From assembly GCA_963669285.2 (NCBI GenBank), contig CAXXSI010000011.1:186001-250000 (forward strand): DNA of 64,000 bases, in the 5' to 3' direction. How positions within the stretch are numbered: the stretch's first letter is position 1; every line of letters begins with the position of its first letter. Below, in pieces: positions 8,740 to 18,372 of the stretch. Source of the stretch: JAWKWH01 sp963669285. GTDB taxonomy: Bacteria > Pseudomonadota > Alphaproteobacteria > Rhizobiales > Rhizobiaceae. The notes beneath the pieces were generated by a model. It did not search any database. It saw only the letters and a list, made by a program, of their open reading frames with translations, and was not told the origin of the DNA. A program made the translations under genes and the position numbers.

Positions 8740-10367
8740 AACCAGCAATTGGTGAAAGCCGAATCCGCAGCAAACCGTCCGGTCTCTGGCCGGGGCGGTT
8801 GGCGTTGGGATTTCTGATTGTTCTCGCTGGCGGAGCCTTTGGCGGGCTTGTCAGCGAGGCTTCGGGCGATTGGTTGCGGGCGTTGTCTTTTCTTGATGCG
8901 AGAACGCTCGCGATTGCGCGCTTCACGCTGTGGCAAGCCGTTTTGTCGACGGCGCTTTCAATCATTCCGGCCCTGCTGGTGACCCGCGCGTTGTCGCGGC
9001 ATCAATTCGCCGGGCGTGAGCTGCTGTTGAGGTTGTTTGCGATTCCACAGGCGCTGCCGGCAATTGTCGTAGCACTTGGCGTGCTGGCGCTTTTCGGCCG
9101 TGCGGGATTCCTCGCCGAACCCTTTTCAGCGATTTCCGGTGGACGATGGCCCGGTGTCTACGGCCTGTCCGGAATACTGATCGCGCACGTGTTTTTCAAC
9201 CTGCCGCTATCCGTCAGACTGTTCAGCCAATCACTGCAATCGATCCCTGACGACAATTGGCGTCTGGCAAGCCAGCTCGGTATGGGCAGTCTGGCGCAAT
9301 GGCGGTTGATCGAATGGCCGGTGTTGCGTGCCTCACTTCCGGGCGTTGCCGGGTTGGTGTTCATGCTCTGCGTCACCTCGTTTACCATTGTCCTGACGCT
9401 CGGCGGCGGACCGGCTGCCACGACGCTTGAAGTCGCCATTTATCAAGCGCTGCGTTTCGATTTCGATCCGGTTGGTGCGGTGACCCTGACGTTGCTGCAA
9501 CTCGGTCTGACCATCGGCATCGTGTCTTTACTGATGTTGTTGGGCGGCCGCTTTGCCGATTCCGCGGAGATTTCGGTTGTGAATCGTCGATATGGGTCAC
9601 CCGGAATCGGCGAAGCGTTGCTCAATTTGGCCGTTTTGGCGATTGCCTCAGCTTTCGTTCTGGCGCCGATGGCAGCCGTTGTTGTCGCTGGTCTGAAGGC
9701 GGATCTTGCAAGGCTGGCCGGTGAGACCGCGGTGTTGCGGGCCACCATTACGAGCCTGGTTCTGGCGTTTGCCGCTGCACTGCTTGCAACCGGCCTGTCA
9801 TATTCGCTGGTCTCGACAAGAAACCGTCTCGCAAAAACAGGGCACCGGCAGCACCGCCGGACGCTACTGGAACGCAGCTGTGATCAGGGCGCCGGACTGA
9901 TCCTTGTGGTTCCGCCGATTGTTCTCGGCGCGGGTTGGTTTGTCCTGGCCAGGCATTTTGGCGACGTCTTTGCCATCGCACCGGTAATGGTAGTCACCGT
10001 CAACGCGGCCATGGCGATGCCGTTTGTTGTACGCACGATCCGCCCGGCGTATGACGCTGCAGCCGAGCGGCATGACAGGCTCGCTGCGTCGCTGGGTATC
10101 ATCGGGTATTCGCGGTTATCCCTGGTCGTCTGGCCGGTATTGCGCCAACCGTTGATGACGGGATTTTTGTTTGCGATGGCGCTGTCGCTGGGTGACCTCG
10201 GCGTCATCGCTTTGTTTGGTAGTGATGCCGTGCAAACATTGCCTTATCTGCTTCTGGCCAAACTCGGAGCCTACCGGACAGATGATGCAGCAGGACTGGC
10301 ACTGCTTTTGGGTTTGCTGACATTTGCGCTGATGATGGTCGCCGGGCGCACGAGGGACAGAGCATGA
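8715..10367 (+). CDS. thiP: Thiamine ABC transporter, fused permease
   Basis: ThiP is the inner-membrane channel of the thiamine importer. The 550-residue protein is the usual duplicated permease with about twelve hydrophobic segments in two halves. Each half carries an EAA-like loop for contact with ThiQ (LASQLGMGSLAQWRLIEWPV and LAASLGIIGYSRLSLVVWPV). The start overlaps the end of thiB and the stop overlaps the thiQ start (ATGA), as expected for a tightly coupled operon under the upstream TPP riboswitch. Confidence 0.95.
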   Translation: MAERDGTLKPAIGESRIRSKPSGLWPGRLALGFLIVLAGGAFGGLVSEASGDWLRALSFLDARTLAIARFTLWQAVLSTALSIIPALLVTRALSRHQFAGRELLLRLFAIPQALPAIVVALGVLALFGRAGFLAEPFSAISGGRWPGVYGLSGILIAHVFFNLPLSVRLFSQSLQSIPDDNWRLASQLGMGSLAQWRLIEWPVLRASLPGVAGLVFMLCVTSFTIVLTLGGGPAATTLEVAIYQALRFDFDPVGAVTLTLLQLGLTIGIVSLLMLLGGRFADSAEISVVNRRYGSPGIGEALLNLAVLAIASAFVLAPMAAVVVAGLKADLARLAGETAVLRATITSLVLAFAAALLATGLSYSLVSTRNRLAKTGHRQHRRTLLERSCDQGAGLILVVPPIVLGAGWFVLARHFGDVFAIAPVMVVTVNAAMAMPFVVRTIRPAYDAAAERHDRLAASLGIIGYSRLSLVVWPVLRQPLMTGFLFAMALSLGDLGVIALFGSDAVQTLPYLLLAKLGAYRTDDAAGLALLLGLLTFALMMVAGRTRDRA

Positions 10368-11089
10368 CCGGAGCAACGGTTACTTTGCGCGATGTGCGGT
10401 TTTCCTTCCGGCCCGTTCGGTTCTGCTATGACGTGCAGATTGCAGCGGGTGAAATCGTGGCTGTCACCGGGCCAAGCGGATCGGGGAAATCAACTCTTCT
10501 AAATTTGATTGCAGGCTTTGAGATCGCTGATGCCGGTCAGGTGCTGATCGGCGATGAGGACGTCACAACACATGCTCCACATTTGCGGCCGGTAACGTTT
10601 GTCTTTCAAGAGAACAACCTGTTTGGTCATCTGGATGTCCTGTCAAATGTCGGACTGGGGCGCTCTGCGTCCTTGAGATTGTCACCGGATGATCGGGCCC
10701 TGGTGCAAAATGCAATCGAGCAAACCGGATTAACCGGAAAGGAACGCCGTTTGCCGGCCCAATTGTCAGGCGGTGAGCGGCAGCGGGCAGCGCTGGCCCG
10801 TGCACTTGTCCGCGAGCGACCGGTGCTGTTGCTTGACGAGCCCTTTGCCTCGCTGGGTCCCGCACTTCGCACAGATATGCTCAGTCTCGTGCAACAGCTG
10901 CACAAATCCCTGGGCATGACGATCGTCATGGTCAGTCATCACCCGGAAGACATTGCCGGTTTTGTTGACCGTATTTTTTTCATCGACGAGGGCCGAATAG
11001 CAGCAAGTGGCACGGCGGCCGAACTACTTGGCGATCGATCGCCTGCAGCGGTAGCCAAATATCTTGGAAACCGAGGGCAAGACGGATAA
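10364..11089 (+). CDS. thiQ: Thiamine ABC transporter, ATP-binding protein
   Basis: ThiQ powers thiamine import. The 241-residue ABC ATPase shows Walker A GPSGSGKST, the Q-loop segment FVFQENNLFGHL, signature LSGGERQR, Walker B VLLLDEPFASL and the H-loop VSHHPED. It is the last gene of the riboswitch-led operon. The ATGA overlap with thiP suggests translational coupling. No clear rho-independent terminator follows in the 100-bp gap before the protease gene. Confidence 0.95.
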   Translation: MTGATVTLRDVRFSFRPVRFCYDVQIAAGEIVAVTGPSGSGKSTLLNLIAGFEIADAGQVLIGDEDVTTHAPHLRPVTFVFQENNLFGHLDVLSNVGLGRSASLRLSPDDRALVQNAIEQTGLTGKERRLPAQLSGGERQRAALARALVRERPVLLLDEPFASLGPALRTDMLSLVQQLHKSLGMTIVMVSHHPEDIAGFVDRIFFIDEGRIAASGTAAELLGDRSPAAVAKYLGNRGQDG

Positions 11090-11235
11090 TTGATGCTGCG
11101 CCCGGATAACGACACAATTTTGCACCATATCCGCCGTTGTTCGCACAGGGGGAATCCGTGTTATAGGGGCACGGGGGCAACGGATTCGACGATCAGATGT
11201 TTACGGAGACAAATCGGGGTGCATATTCGGTGCTG

Positions 11236-12714
11236 ATGACCCGAAAGAAGCTTGGTATTGCTGCCAAACTGACGGTGTCGGTCGTGCTTGCGGCTGTTCT
11301 GTCCGGCTGTCAGCTGACCAACGGTGCCATCAGCGAGCAGGCGTTCCAACCGTCCCGCAATCCGGTCACGATCGAAACGGTCGAAAAGAACGACCGTTTG
11401 GCCGCAATCGCCAGAGCACAGCACCCGCGTATTTTGTCGACCTATGGCGGCGAATACTCGAATCCGAAACTTGAACGCGCGGTGGCCAAAATCGTTGGTG
11501 AACTAACCCGGGTGTCGGACAATCCGGCTCAGACATACCGGATCACCATATTGAATTCGCCAAACGTCAACGCATTTGCCCTGCCCGGCGGTTACCTCTA
11601 CGTGACCCGGGGCTTGCTGGCGCTGGCTAATGATTCTGCGGAGCTTGCAGCCGTGATCGCCCACGAGATGGGTCATGTGACCGCCAATCACGGAATCGAA
11701 CGCCAACGCAAGGAGGCCGAGGAAGAGCTAGCGACCAAGGTAGTCTCGGATGTGCTTGCCAATGATCGCAGAGCCCGGACGGCGCTGGTGCGCGGCAAGC
11801 TGCGGCTGGCTCAGTTCTCGCGGAACCAGGAGCTCGAAGCCGATGTGGTCGGCATCAAGATGACTGGTGACGCAGGCTTTGATCCCTATGCGGCACCACG
11901 GTTTTTGAAATCAATGGCATCCTATAGCGACTTCAGGACCGTGAGCGGCGCCAAGGATGCAAGTCTCGATTTTCTCGCTACCCATCCCGCGGCGCCGCGG
12001 CGGATAGAGCTGGCGGCACGCCATGCGCGGCAGTTCGGTCCTCCGGGAACGGGACGTCGCGACCGTGATTCTTATCTGGCCGGTCTTGATGGCATGCTTT
12101 TTGGCGATACGTCGGATGAGGGATATGTGCGTGGACGAACATTCCTGCATCCGGGACTTGGTGTTGTCTTCTCGGTTCCGCCGGGTTTCGTCATCGACAA
12201 TTCCGCCGAGGCGGTCACTGCAGCCGGGCCAGGCGATGTTGCGATTCGCTTCGACGGCGTCGCTGTTTCGAAGCGGACAAAACCGGCCAAATACATCAAG
12301 AGCGGTTGGGTAGTCGGCCTTGACGAGTCCAGCATTACTCCGACCACGATAAACGGGCTGCAAGCGGCCACCGCGAAAGCTCGAGCGGATGGCTGGAATT
12401 TTGAGATCACGGCAATCCGCGTCGGTGACCAGATTTATCGGCTGCTGACCGCCGCGCCGCTGTCGAGCACCAGACTTGGCAAGGTGGCGCAAAGCGTTTC
12501 GACAAGTTTCCGCAAGATGGGTGATATTGAACGTCAAAACTTGAGACCGCTCACGGTTCAGGTGGTCACGGTAAAGCCCGGCGAGACAGTGGGTAGCATT
12601 GCCGGACGCATGGCCGGATCCGACCGCAAGCTCGCTCTGTTCAGGCTTTTGAATGCATTACCAGCAGGTGCGACCCTGTCGGCGGGCGACAAAGTGAAGA
12701 TCATCGCCGAATAG
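11236..12714 (+). CDS. M48-family zinc metalloprotease, lipoprotein
   Basis: A periplasmic or outer-membrane quality-control protease of the BepA/YfgC type. I favour the ATG at 11236 over 11197 because it places a lipobox, LSGC, at residues 22-25 after a short basic hydrophobic signal. The zinc site HEMGH is at residues 143-147, with the downstream glutamate ligand in QELEADVVG. After the protease domain comes a region with no visible TPR repeats, then a C-terminal LysM-like segment (VKPGETVGSIAGRM), which could hold the protein to peptidoglycan. Substrates are unknown. Confidence 0.9.
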   Translation: MTRKKLGIAAKLTVSVVLAAVLSGCQLTNGAISEQAFQPSRNPVTIETVEKNDRLAAIARAQHPRILSTYGGEYSNPKLERAVAKIVGELTRVSDNPAQTYRITILNSPNVNAFALPGGYLYVTRGLLALANDSAELAAVIAHEMGHVTANHGIERQRKEAEEELATKVVSDVLANDRRARTALVRGKLRLAQFSRNQELEADVVGIKMTGDAGFDPYAAPRFLKSMASYSDFRTVSGAKDASLDFLATHPAAPRRIELAARHARQFGPPGTGRRDRDSYLAGLDGMLFGDTSDEGYVRGRTFLHPGLGVVFSVPPGFVIDNSAEAVTAAGPGDVAIRFDGVAVSKRTKPAKYIKSGWVVGLDESSITPTTINGLQAATAKARADGWNFEITAIRVGDQIYRLLTAAPLSSTRLGKVAQSVSTSFRKMGDIERQNLRPLTVQVVTVKPGETVGSIAGRMAGSDRKLALFRLLNALPAGATLSAGDKVKIIAE

Positions 12715-12727
12715 CCGGTTTTTTGTT

Positions 12728-13813
12728 CTAGTCCCTTCGCGGCTTGATACGCGTGACATGCCCCATTTTTCGACCGGCGCGCACGTCAGCCTTGCCGTAG
12801 AGATGGACAATCGTATCCGGCTGCGCGGCCAGCTCTTCCAACCTGTCTACATCGTCTCCAATCAGGTTTTCCATGACGCAGTCGGAATGCCTGTCGGTGC
12901 CGGCGAGCGGAAGCCCCACAATGGCACGGATGTGCTGCTCGAACTGGGAAACGGAGCACGCCGCCTCGGTCCAGTGACCGGAATTGTGGACACGCGGGGC
13001 AAATTCGTTGGCAATCAGACCACCGTCGGGCAGGACGAAGAACTCGATGCCGATTACGCCGACATAGTCGAGCGCTTCCAACAGTATCTTTGCCTGCCGC
13101 CGCGCCGCGTCAGCAAGCTCAACTGTTATGTTTGCAGGAACTGTCGAGGTGCGGAGGATGCCATCCTTGTGCACGTTTTCCGCCGGATCGTAGATGGCAA
13201 TCGAGCCGTTGGCGGAACGGGTGCCGATGACCGATATTTCATGTTCGAACGCAACAAAGGCCTCCAAAATTAGCGGCACACCGCCCATTTCTTCATGGGT
13301 TCCATCAATGACGCCTGGATCGGCGCTACGAAACCGTTTTTGACCCTTGCCGTCATATCCTAACCGCCGGGTCTTCAGCACGCCATTGCCGCCAAAATCA
13401 GCCAGCGATGCGCGTAGTTCATCATCACTGTTCACCGCCGCATATGGCGCAGTTTTCAGGCCTGCCTTATTGAGGAATTCCTTCTCCGTTAATCTGTCCT
13501 GGGAGATTTCCAGCGCTTTCGGCGGCGGGAAAATCGACAGATGCGATGCCAGGCGGTCTGCAGCGCTAACCGGTACATTCTCGAATTCGTAAGTAACTAC
13601 GTCGCAAGTCCGTGCAAGTTCATCCAATGCAGCCGGATCGTCGTAGTCAGCGCCAATCTGGCGATTGGCGGTCTGCGCGGCCGGACAATCAATGCCCGGT
13701 TCAAGGATGACCGTGCGATAGGATAAACGCGCAGCGGCCATTGCCAGCATTCGGCCAAGCTGGCCGCCGCCGACGATTCCAATCGTAGACTGCGTGGGAA
13801 GCGGCCCGGTCAT
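12728..13813 (-). CDS. purK: N5-carboxyaminoimidazole ribonucleotide synthase
   Basis: PurK carboxylates aminoimidazole ribonucleotide with ATP and bicarbonate in de novo purine synthesis, feeding PurE. The 361-residue protein has the ATP-grasp fold. Visible motifs are the N-terminal GIVGGGQLGRMLAMAA, then LKTRRLGYDGKGQ and EFAPRVHNSGHWTEAAC. The start overlaps the stop of purE by 4 nt (ATGA), showing a coupled purEK operon. It converges on the M48 protease gene with a gap of only 13 bp. Confidence 0.97.
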   Translation of the reverse strand: MTGPLPTQSTIGIVGGGQLGRMLAMAAARLSYRTVILEPGIDCPAAQTANRQIGADYDDPAALDELARTCDVVTYEFENVPVSAADRLASHLSIFPPPKALEISQDRLTEKEFLNKAGLKTAPYAAVNSDDELRASLADFGGNGVLKTRRLGYDGKGQKRFRSADPGVIDGTHEEMGGVPLILEAFVAFEHEISVIGTRSANGSIAIYDPAENVHKDGILRTSTVPANITVELADAARRQAKILLEALDYVGVIGIEFFVLPDGGLIANEFAPRVHNSGHWTEAACSVSQFEQHIRAIVGLPLAGTDRHSDCVMENLIGDDVDRLEELAAQPDTIVHLYGKADVRAGRKMGHVTRIKPRRD

Positions 13814-14295
13814 GCGTCGTTGGTCGGGAATTCTGCCACACTGGCCGCAAGTTCGGCTCTATAGGCATCCAGCCTGTCGGCGATCTGGTCATTTGACAGG
13901 GCCAGGACGGCGGCGGCCAGAAGCGCGGCGTTGATTGCGCCGGCCTTGCCGATTGCCAAGGTGCCGACCGGGATTCCAGCGGGCATCTGGACAATGGAAA
14001 GGAGGGAATCCTGGCCTGACAGTGCCTTGGTTTCGGCGGGCACGCCGAAAACGGGAAGTGGTGTCATCGCAGCGGTCATACCCGGGAGGTGAGCGGCGCC
14101 CCCGGCGCTGGCCAGTATGACCTTGAAACCGTTTTTCCTGGCATTGCGGGCGAAGTCGTAAAGCCGGTCAGGCGTCCGGTGTGCGGAAACGATCCTTGCT
14201 TGGTGGGAGATGCCGAGTTCTTCAAGCATCTCCGCGGCGTGCCGCATGTTGGGCCAATCGGATTGGCTGCCCATGATGATCGCTACATCGGCCAT
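13810..14295 (-). CDS. purE: N5-carboxyaminoimidazole ribonucleotide mutase
   Basis: PurE moves the carboxyl group of N5-CAIR to carbon 4 to give CAIR. The 161-residue class I protein shows the signature IIMGSQSDWPNMRHA, SAHRTPDRLYDFA and AGGAAHLPGM. It is the first gene of the purEK pair. A DUF465 gene ends 28 nt... upstream on the opposite reading side of its start, in the same orientation (14324-14527), so that small gene may be co-transcribed ahead of purE. Confidence 0.97.
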   Translation of the reverse strand: MADVAIIMGSQSDWPNMRHAAEMLEELGISHQARIVSAHRTPDRLYDFARNARKNGFKVILASAGGAAHLPGMTAAMTPLPVFGVPAETKALSGQDSLLSIVQMPAGIPVGTLAIGKAGAINAALLAAAVLALSNDQIADRLDAYRAELAASVAEFPTNDA

Positions 14296-14323
14296 TTGTC
14301 TGAATGTCCCCGTTTTCTGCCTG

Positions 14324-14527
14324 TCAGGCGATAATATCGGGGATAATACGGTCTTCGACTGCCTGCAACCGGTCTTTCAGCGACAGTTTCTTCTTTTTAA
14401 GGCGCTGGATCTGCAAAGGATCGCAGCCGATCTTGATCATCGCCTGTATCGCGGCGTCCAGATCATTGTGTTCCTGTTTCAGGCGGGCGAATTCTAGACG
14501 GATTTCGGCCTGTTCCTGTTCCGACAT
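14324..14527 (-). CDS. DUF465 (YdcH-like) small coiled-coil protein
   Basis: A 67-residue protein starting MSEQEQAEIRLEFARLKQEH; I chose this ATG because the 32 codons upstream do not look coding. It is strongly helical and charged, with the DCDP/KKKLSLKDRL pattern of DUF465 (GCDPLQIQRLKKKKLSLKDR). DUF465 proteins are widespread small helical hairpins of unknown function. It lies just upstream of purE on the same strand and is divergent from a second DUF465 gene at 14760. Confidence 0.82.
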   Translation of the reverse strand: MSEQEQAEIRLEFARLKQEHNDLDAAIQAMIKIGCDPLQIQRLKKKKLSLKDRLQAVEDRIIPDIIA

Positions 14528-14759
14528 GCCTGCAGTCTCGATCCTGTTTTCCGGTAAGATATATTCTGTGTTCCGGCAATCATATATGCCGCAAAGGTGA
14601 ACCAAATGATTACCACAATTCACACTGCAGGAAAATCCTGACGATCGTTATTCGACATTCGGAAGATCTGGTGGCAAACTATAGGTGACTGTCGCGAATC
14701 GCCCGCGGCGGGGTTTGCGATGGTCGTTCGAGGAACCTTTTTTGAAGGGAGAATGGCCT

Positions 14760-14936
14760 ATGTCTCTTGCGACCCATATTGCAGAGCTTGAGAAGAAGCA
14801 TGGTGATATCGAACGTCAGATCGATGAAGCGATGGCACACCCATCGGTCGATCCGTTGGAAATCGCCACGCTGAAACGACGCAAATTGGCGATCAAGGAC
14901 GAAATCGTAAAACTTGAGGACCCTGTAACGCACTAA
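14760..14936 (+). CDS. DUF465 (YdcH-like) small protein
   Basis: A 58-residue protein opening MSLATHIAELEKKHGDIE after a GAAGGGAGA ribosome binding site. The longer frame from 14685 is not supported. The core SVDPLEIATLKRRKLAIKDE is the family motif, with the same proline-centred turn and basic KRRKL stretch seen in the divergent paralogue at 14324-14527. Function is unknown. The name is firm at family level. Confidence 0.88.
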   Translation: MSLATHIAELEKKHGDIERQIDEAMAHPSVDPLEIATLKRRKLAIKDEIVKLEDPVTH

Positions 14937-14966
14937 CAGGGCGTTCCAAGACGGTTGAAATGGCAA

Positions 14967-14990
14967 TGCCGAAGGCCTTTGTCTTCGGCA
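14967..14990. terminator. Hairpin between convergent genes, possible terminator
   Basis: An 8-bp perfect stem, TGCCGAAG paired with CTTCGGCA, with an 8-nt loop, lies in the 199-bp gap between the DUF465 gene and acsA, which converge here. A T-run (GTTTTT) occurs 10 nt downstream on the plus strand, not directly after the stem, so an intrinsic terminator is only possible. Nothing else is visible in this gap. Confidence 0.3.
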
Positions 14991-15135
14991 ACGAGGGTGT
15001 TTTTCATATCTACCGTCTTAATGGAGAGCGGGAACTAACATTCCTGCTCCAAAACGGCGTTTATCCAACAGGTTGTATTGGCGGCGGCCCAGAAAGAGCC
15101 GCCGCGAAAAACTGTCCGGCGTGACCGGAGCCTCG

Positions 15136-17091
<1,956 letters not shown>

Positions 17092-17310
17092 TTTTGCCTC
17101 TCCTCACCGATCCGGTAACGAACTCTGTCTGTGCTGCGCGCGAGCGTTCAGCTGACTTCCCGGGAGTTCTAGTATCAATTTCGTGAGCGCCGTAACATTA
17201 GACAAATGGCCACCCGGCCATAAATACTCCATTGAAGGGTTTGTTTAACGCATTTTCGCGAGACTTTTTGAAAAAGGGAGGTTTGTTCGCACGGTGCAAA
17301 GGAGCTGAAC

Positions 17311-17583
17311 ATGGCGACGAACCGCGAAACCGAACTAATGCTGAAGGGCTACGGGCTGACAACGGCGGAAATCCTTTACCGCATGCCCGATCATCCTCAA
17401 CTGCTGCAGACCTTTATTTGGCAGACCTATGACATTGCGCCCCGATTTCCGGTGCTGTTCCGCTTTATTGATTTTTGGAAGGAAAAAATCGAGGGCCCAC
17501 TGCACTCGGTTCGCTACACACACAAGAAGCTGATTTCGCCTTCAGAATGGCGCAATGTGAGCGGTGAACTCGTTCTGCACTGA
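17311..17583 (+). CDS. usg: Usg family protein
   Basis: A 90-residue protein matching the alphaproteobacterial Usg family, named for a gene next to tryptophan genes in some species. Typical blocks are LKGYGLTTAEILYRMPDHP, WQTYDIAPRFP and KLISPSEWR. Function is unknown. It has a ribosome binding site (AAAGGAGC) 8 nt before the ATG. There are no tryptophan genes here: it sits between acsA (divergent) and yggS (convergent). Confidence 0.88.
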   Translation: MATNRETELMLKGYGLTTAEILYRMPDHPQLLQTFIWQTYDIAPRFPVLFRFIDFWKEKIEGPLHSVRYTHKKLISPSEWRNVSGELVLH

Positions 17584-17589
17584 ACGGGT

Positions 17590-18255
17590 TTAGCCCCTGG
17601 CGCCGAAAATGGCCGAGCCAACGCGAACACTGGTGGCGCCAAAGGCTATGGCGGTTTCATAGTCGCTGGACATGCCCATCGAGAGTTTTTCGACACCGGC
17701 AGCGCGGGCAAGTTTCTCCAACAGGGCGAAATGGGGACCGGGATTTTCGTCGAAAGGCGGGATACACATCAAGCCATCGATTTCGAGGCCGTGAACCGAA
17801 CGGCATCGCTCGACAAAACTGACCGCCTCATGCGGGTCAATTCCGGCCTTCTGCGGTTCAGAGCCCGTGTTGACTTGCACAAAAAGGCGGGGGTTGCGTC
17901 CCTGGGCCTTGATTTCAGCGGCGATCGCCTTGGCGATCTTGTCGCGATCGATGGTTTCGATAACGTCGAAAAGCGCGACCGCATCCTTGGCCTTGTTCGA
18001 TTGAAGCGGGCCGATGAGGTGCAGTTCGACGTCTGGGAACTCAGCTTTCAGTCCTGGCCACTTGCCTTGTGCCTCCTGGACCCGGTTTTCGCCAAACACG
18101 CGATGTCCGGCATCGAGAACCGGGCGGATGTGTTCGGCGTCAAAGGTTTTGGAAACGGCGACCAGTGCGACCGAATTTACCGGCCGGCCCGCTGCCTTAG
18201 CCGCAGCTTCGATGGCACCGACGACATCCGAGAACCTTGAAACCGTATCCTTCAT
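17590..18255 (-). CDS. yggS: YggS-family pyridoxal phosphate homeostasis protein
   Basis: This is the PLP-binding, alanine-racemase-like TIM-barrel family (YggS/PROSC/PLPBP) that buffers pyridoxal phosphate. The PLP lysine is K36 in VALVAVSKTF. Other visible motifs are HRVFGENRVQEA, LHLIGPLQSNKAK, LFVQVNTGSEPQK and LSMGMSSDYETAI. The 221 residues fit the family. It is divergent from leuS and converges on usg with a gap of 6 bp. Confidence 0.95.
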   Translation of the reverse strand: MKDTVSRFSDVVGAIEAAAKAAGRPVNSVALVAVSKTFDAEHIRPVLDAGHRVFGENRVQEAQGKWPGLKAEFPDVELHLIGPLQSNKAKDAVALFDVIETIDRDKIAKAIAAEIKAQGRNPRLFVQVNTGSEPQKAGIDPHEAVSFVERCRSVHGLEIDGLMCIPPFDENPGPHFALLEKLARAAGVEKLSMGMSSDYETAIAFGATSVRVGSAIFGARG

Positions 18256-18372
18256 GGTATTGCGGATTTCTCCATTGACGGCAATTCTGCCGGACTGCTG
18301 TTGACGCTTGCGGCAAACCGTGGTGAAGGTCCGCCCCGAATCGAAGGCTTTTTATCAGGCGAAATCCTGTCC

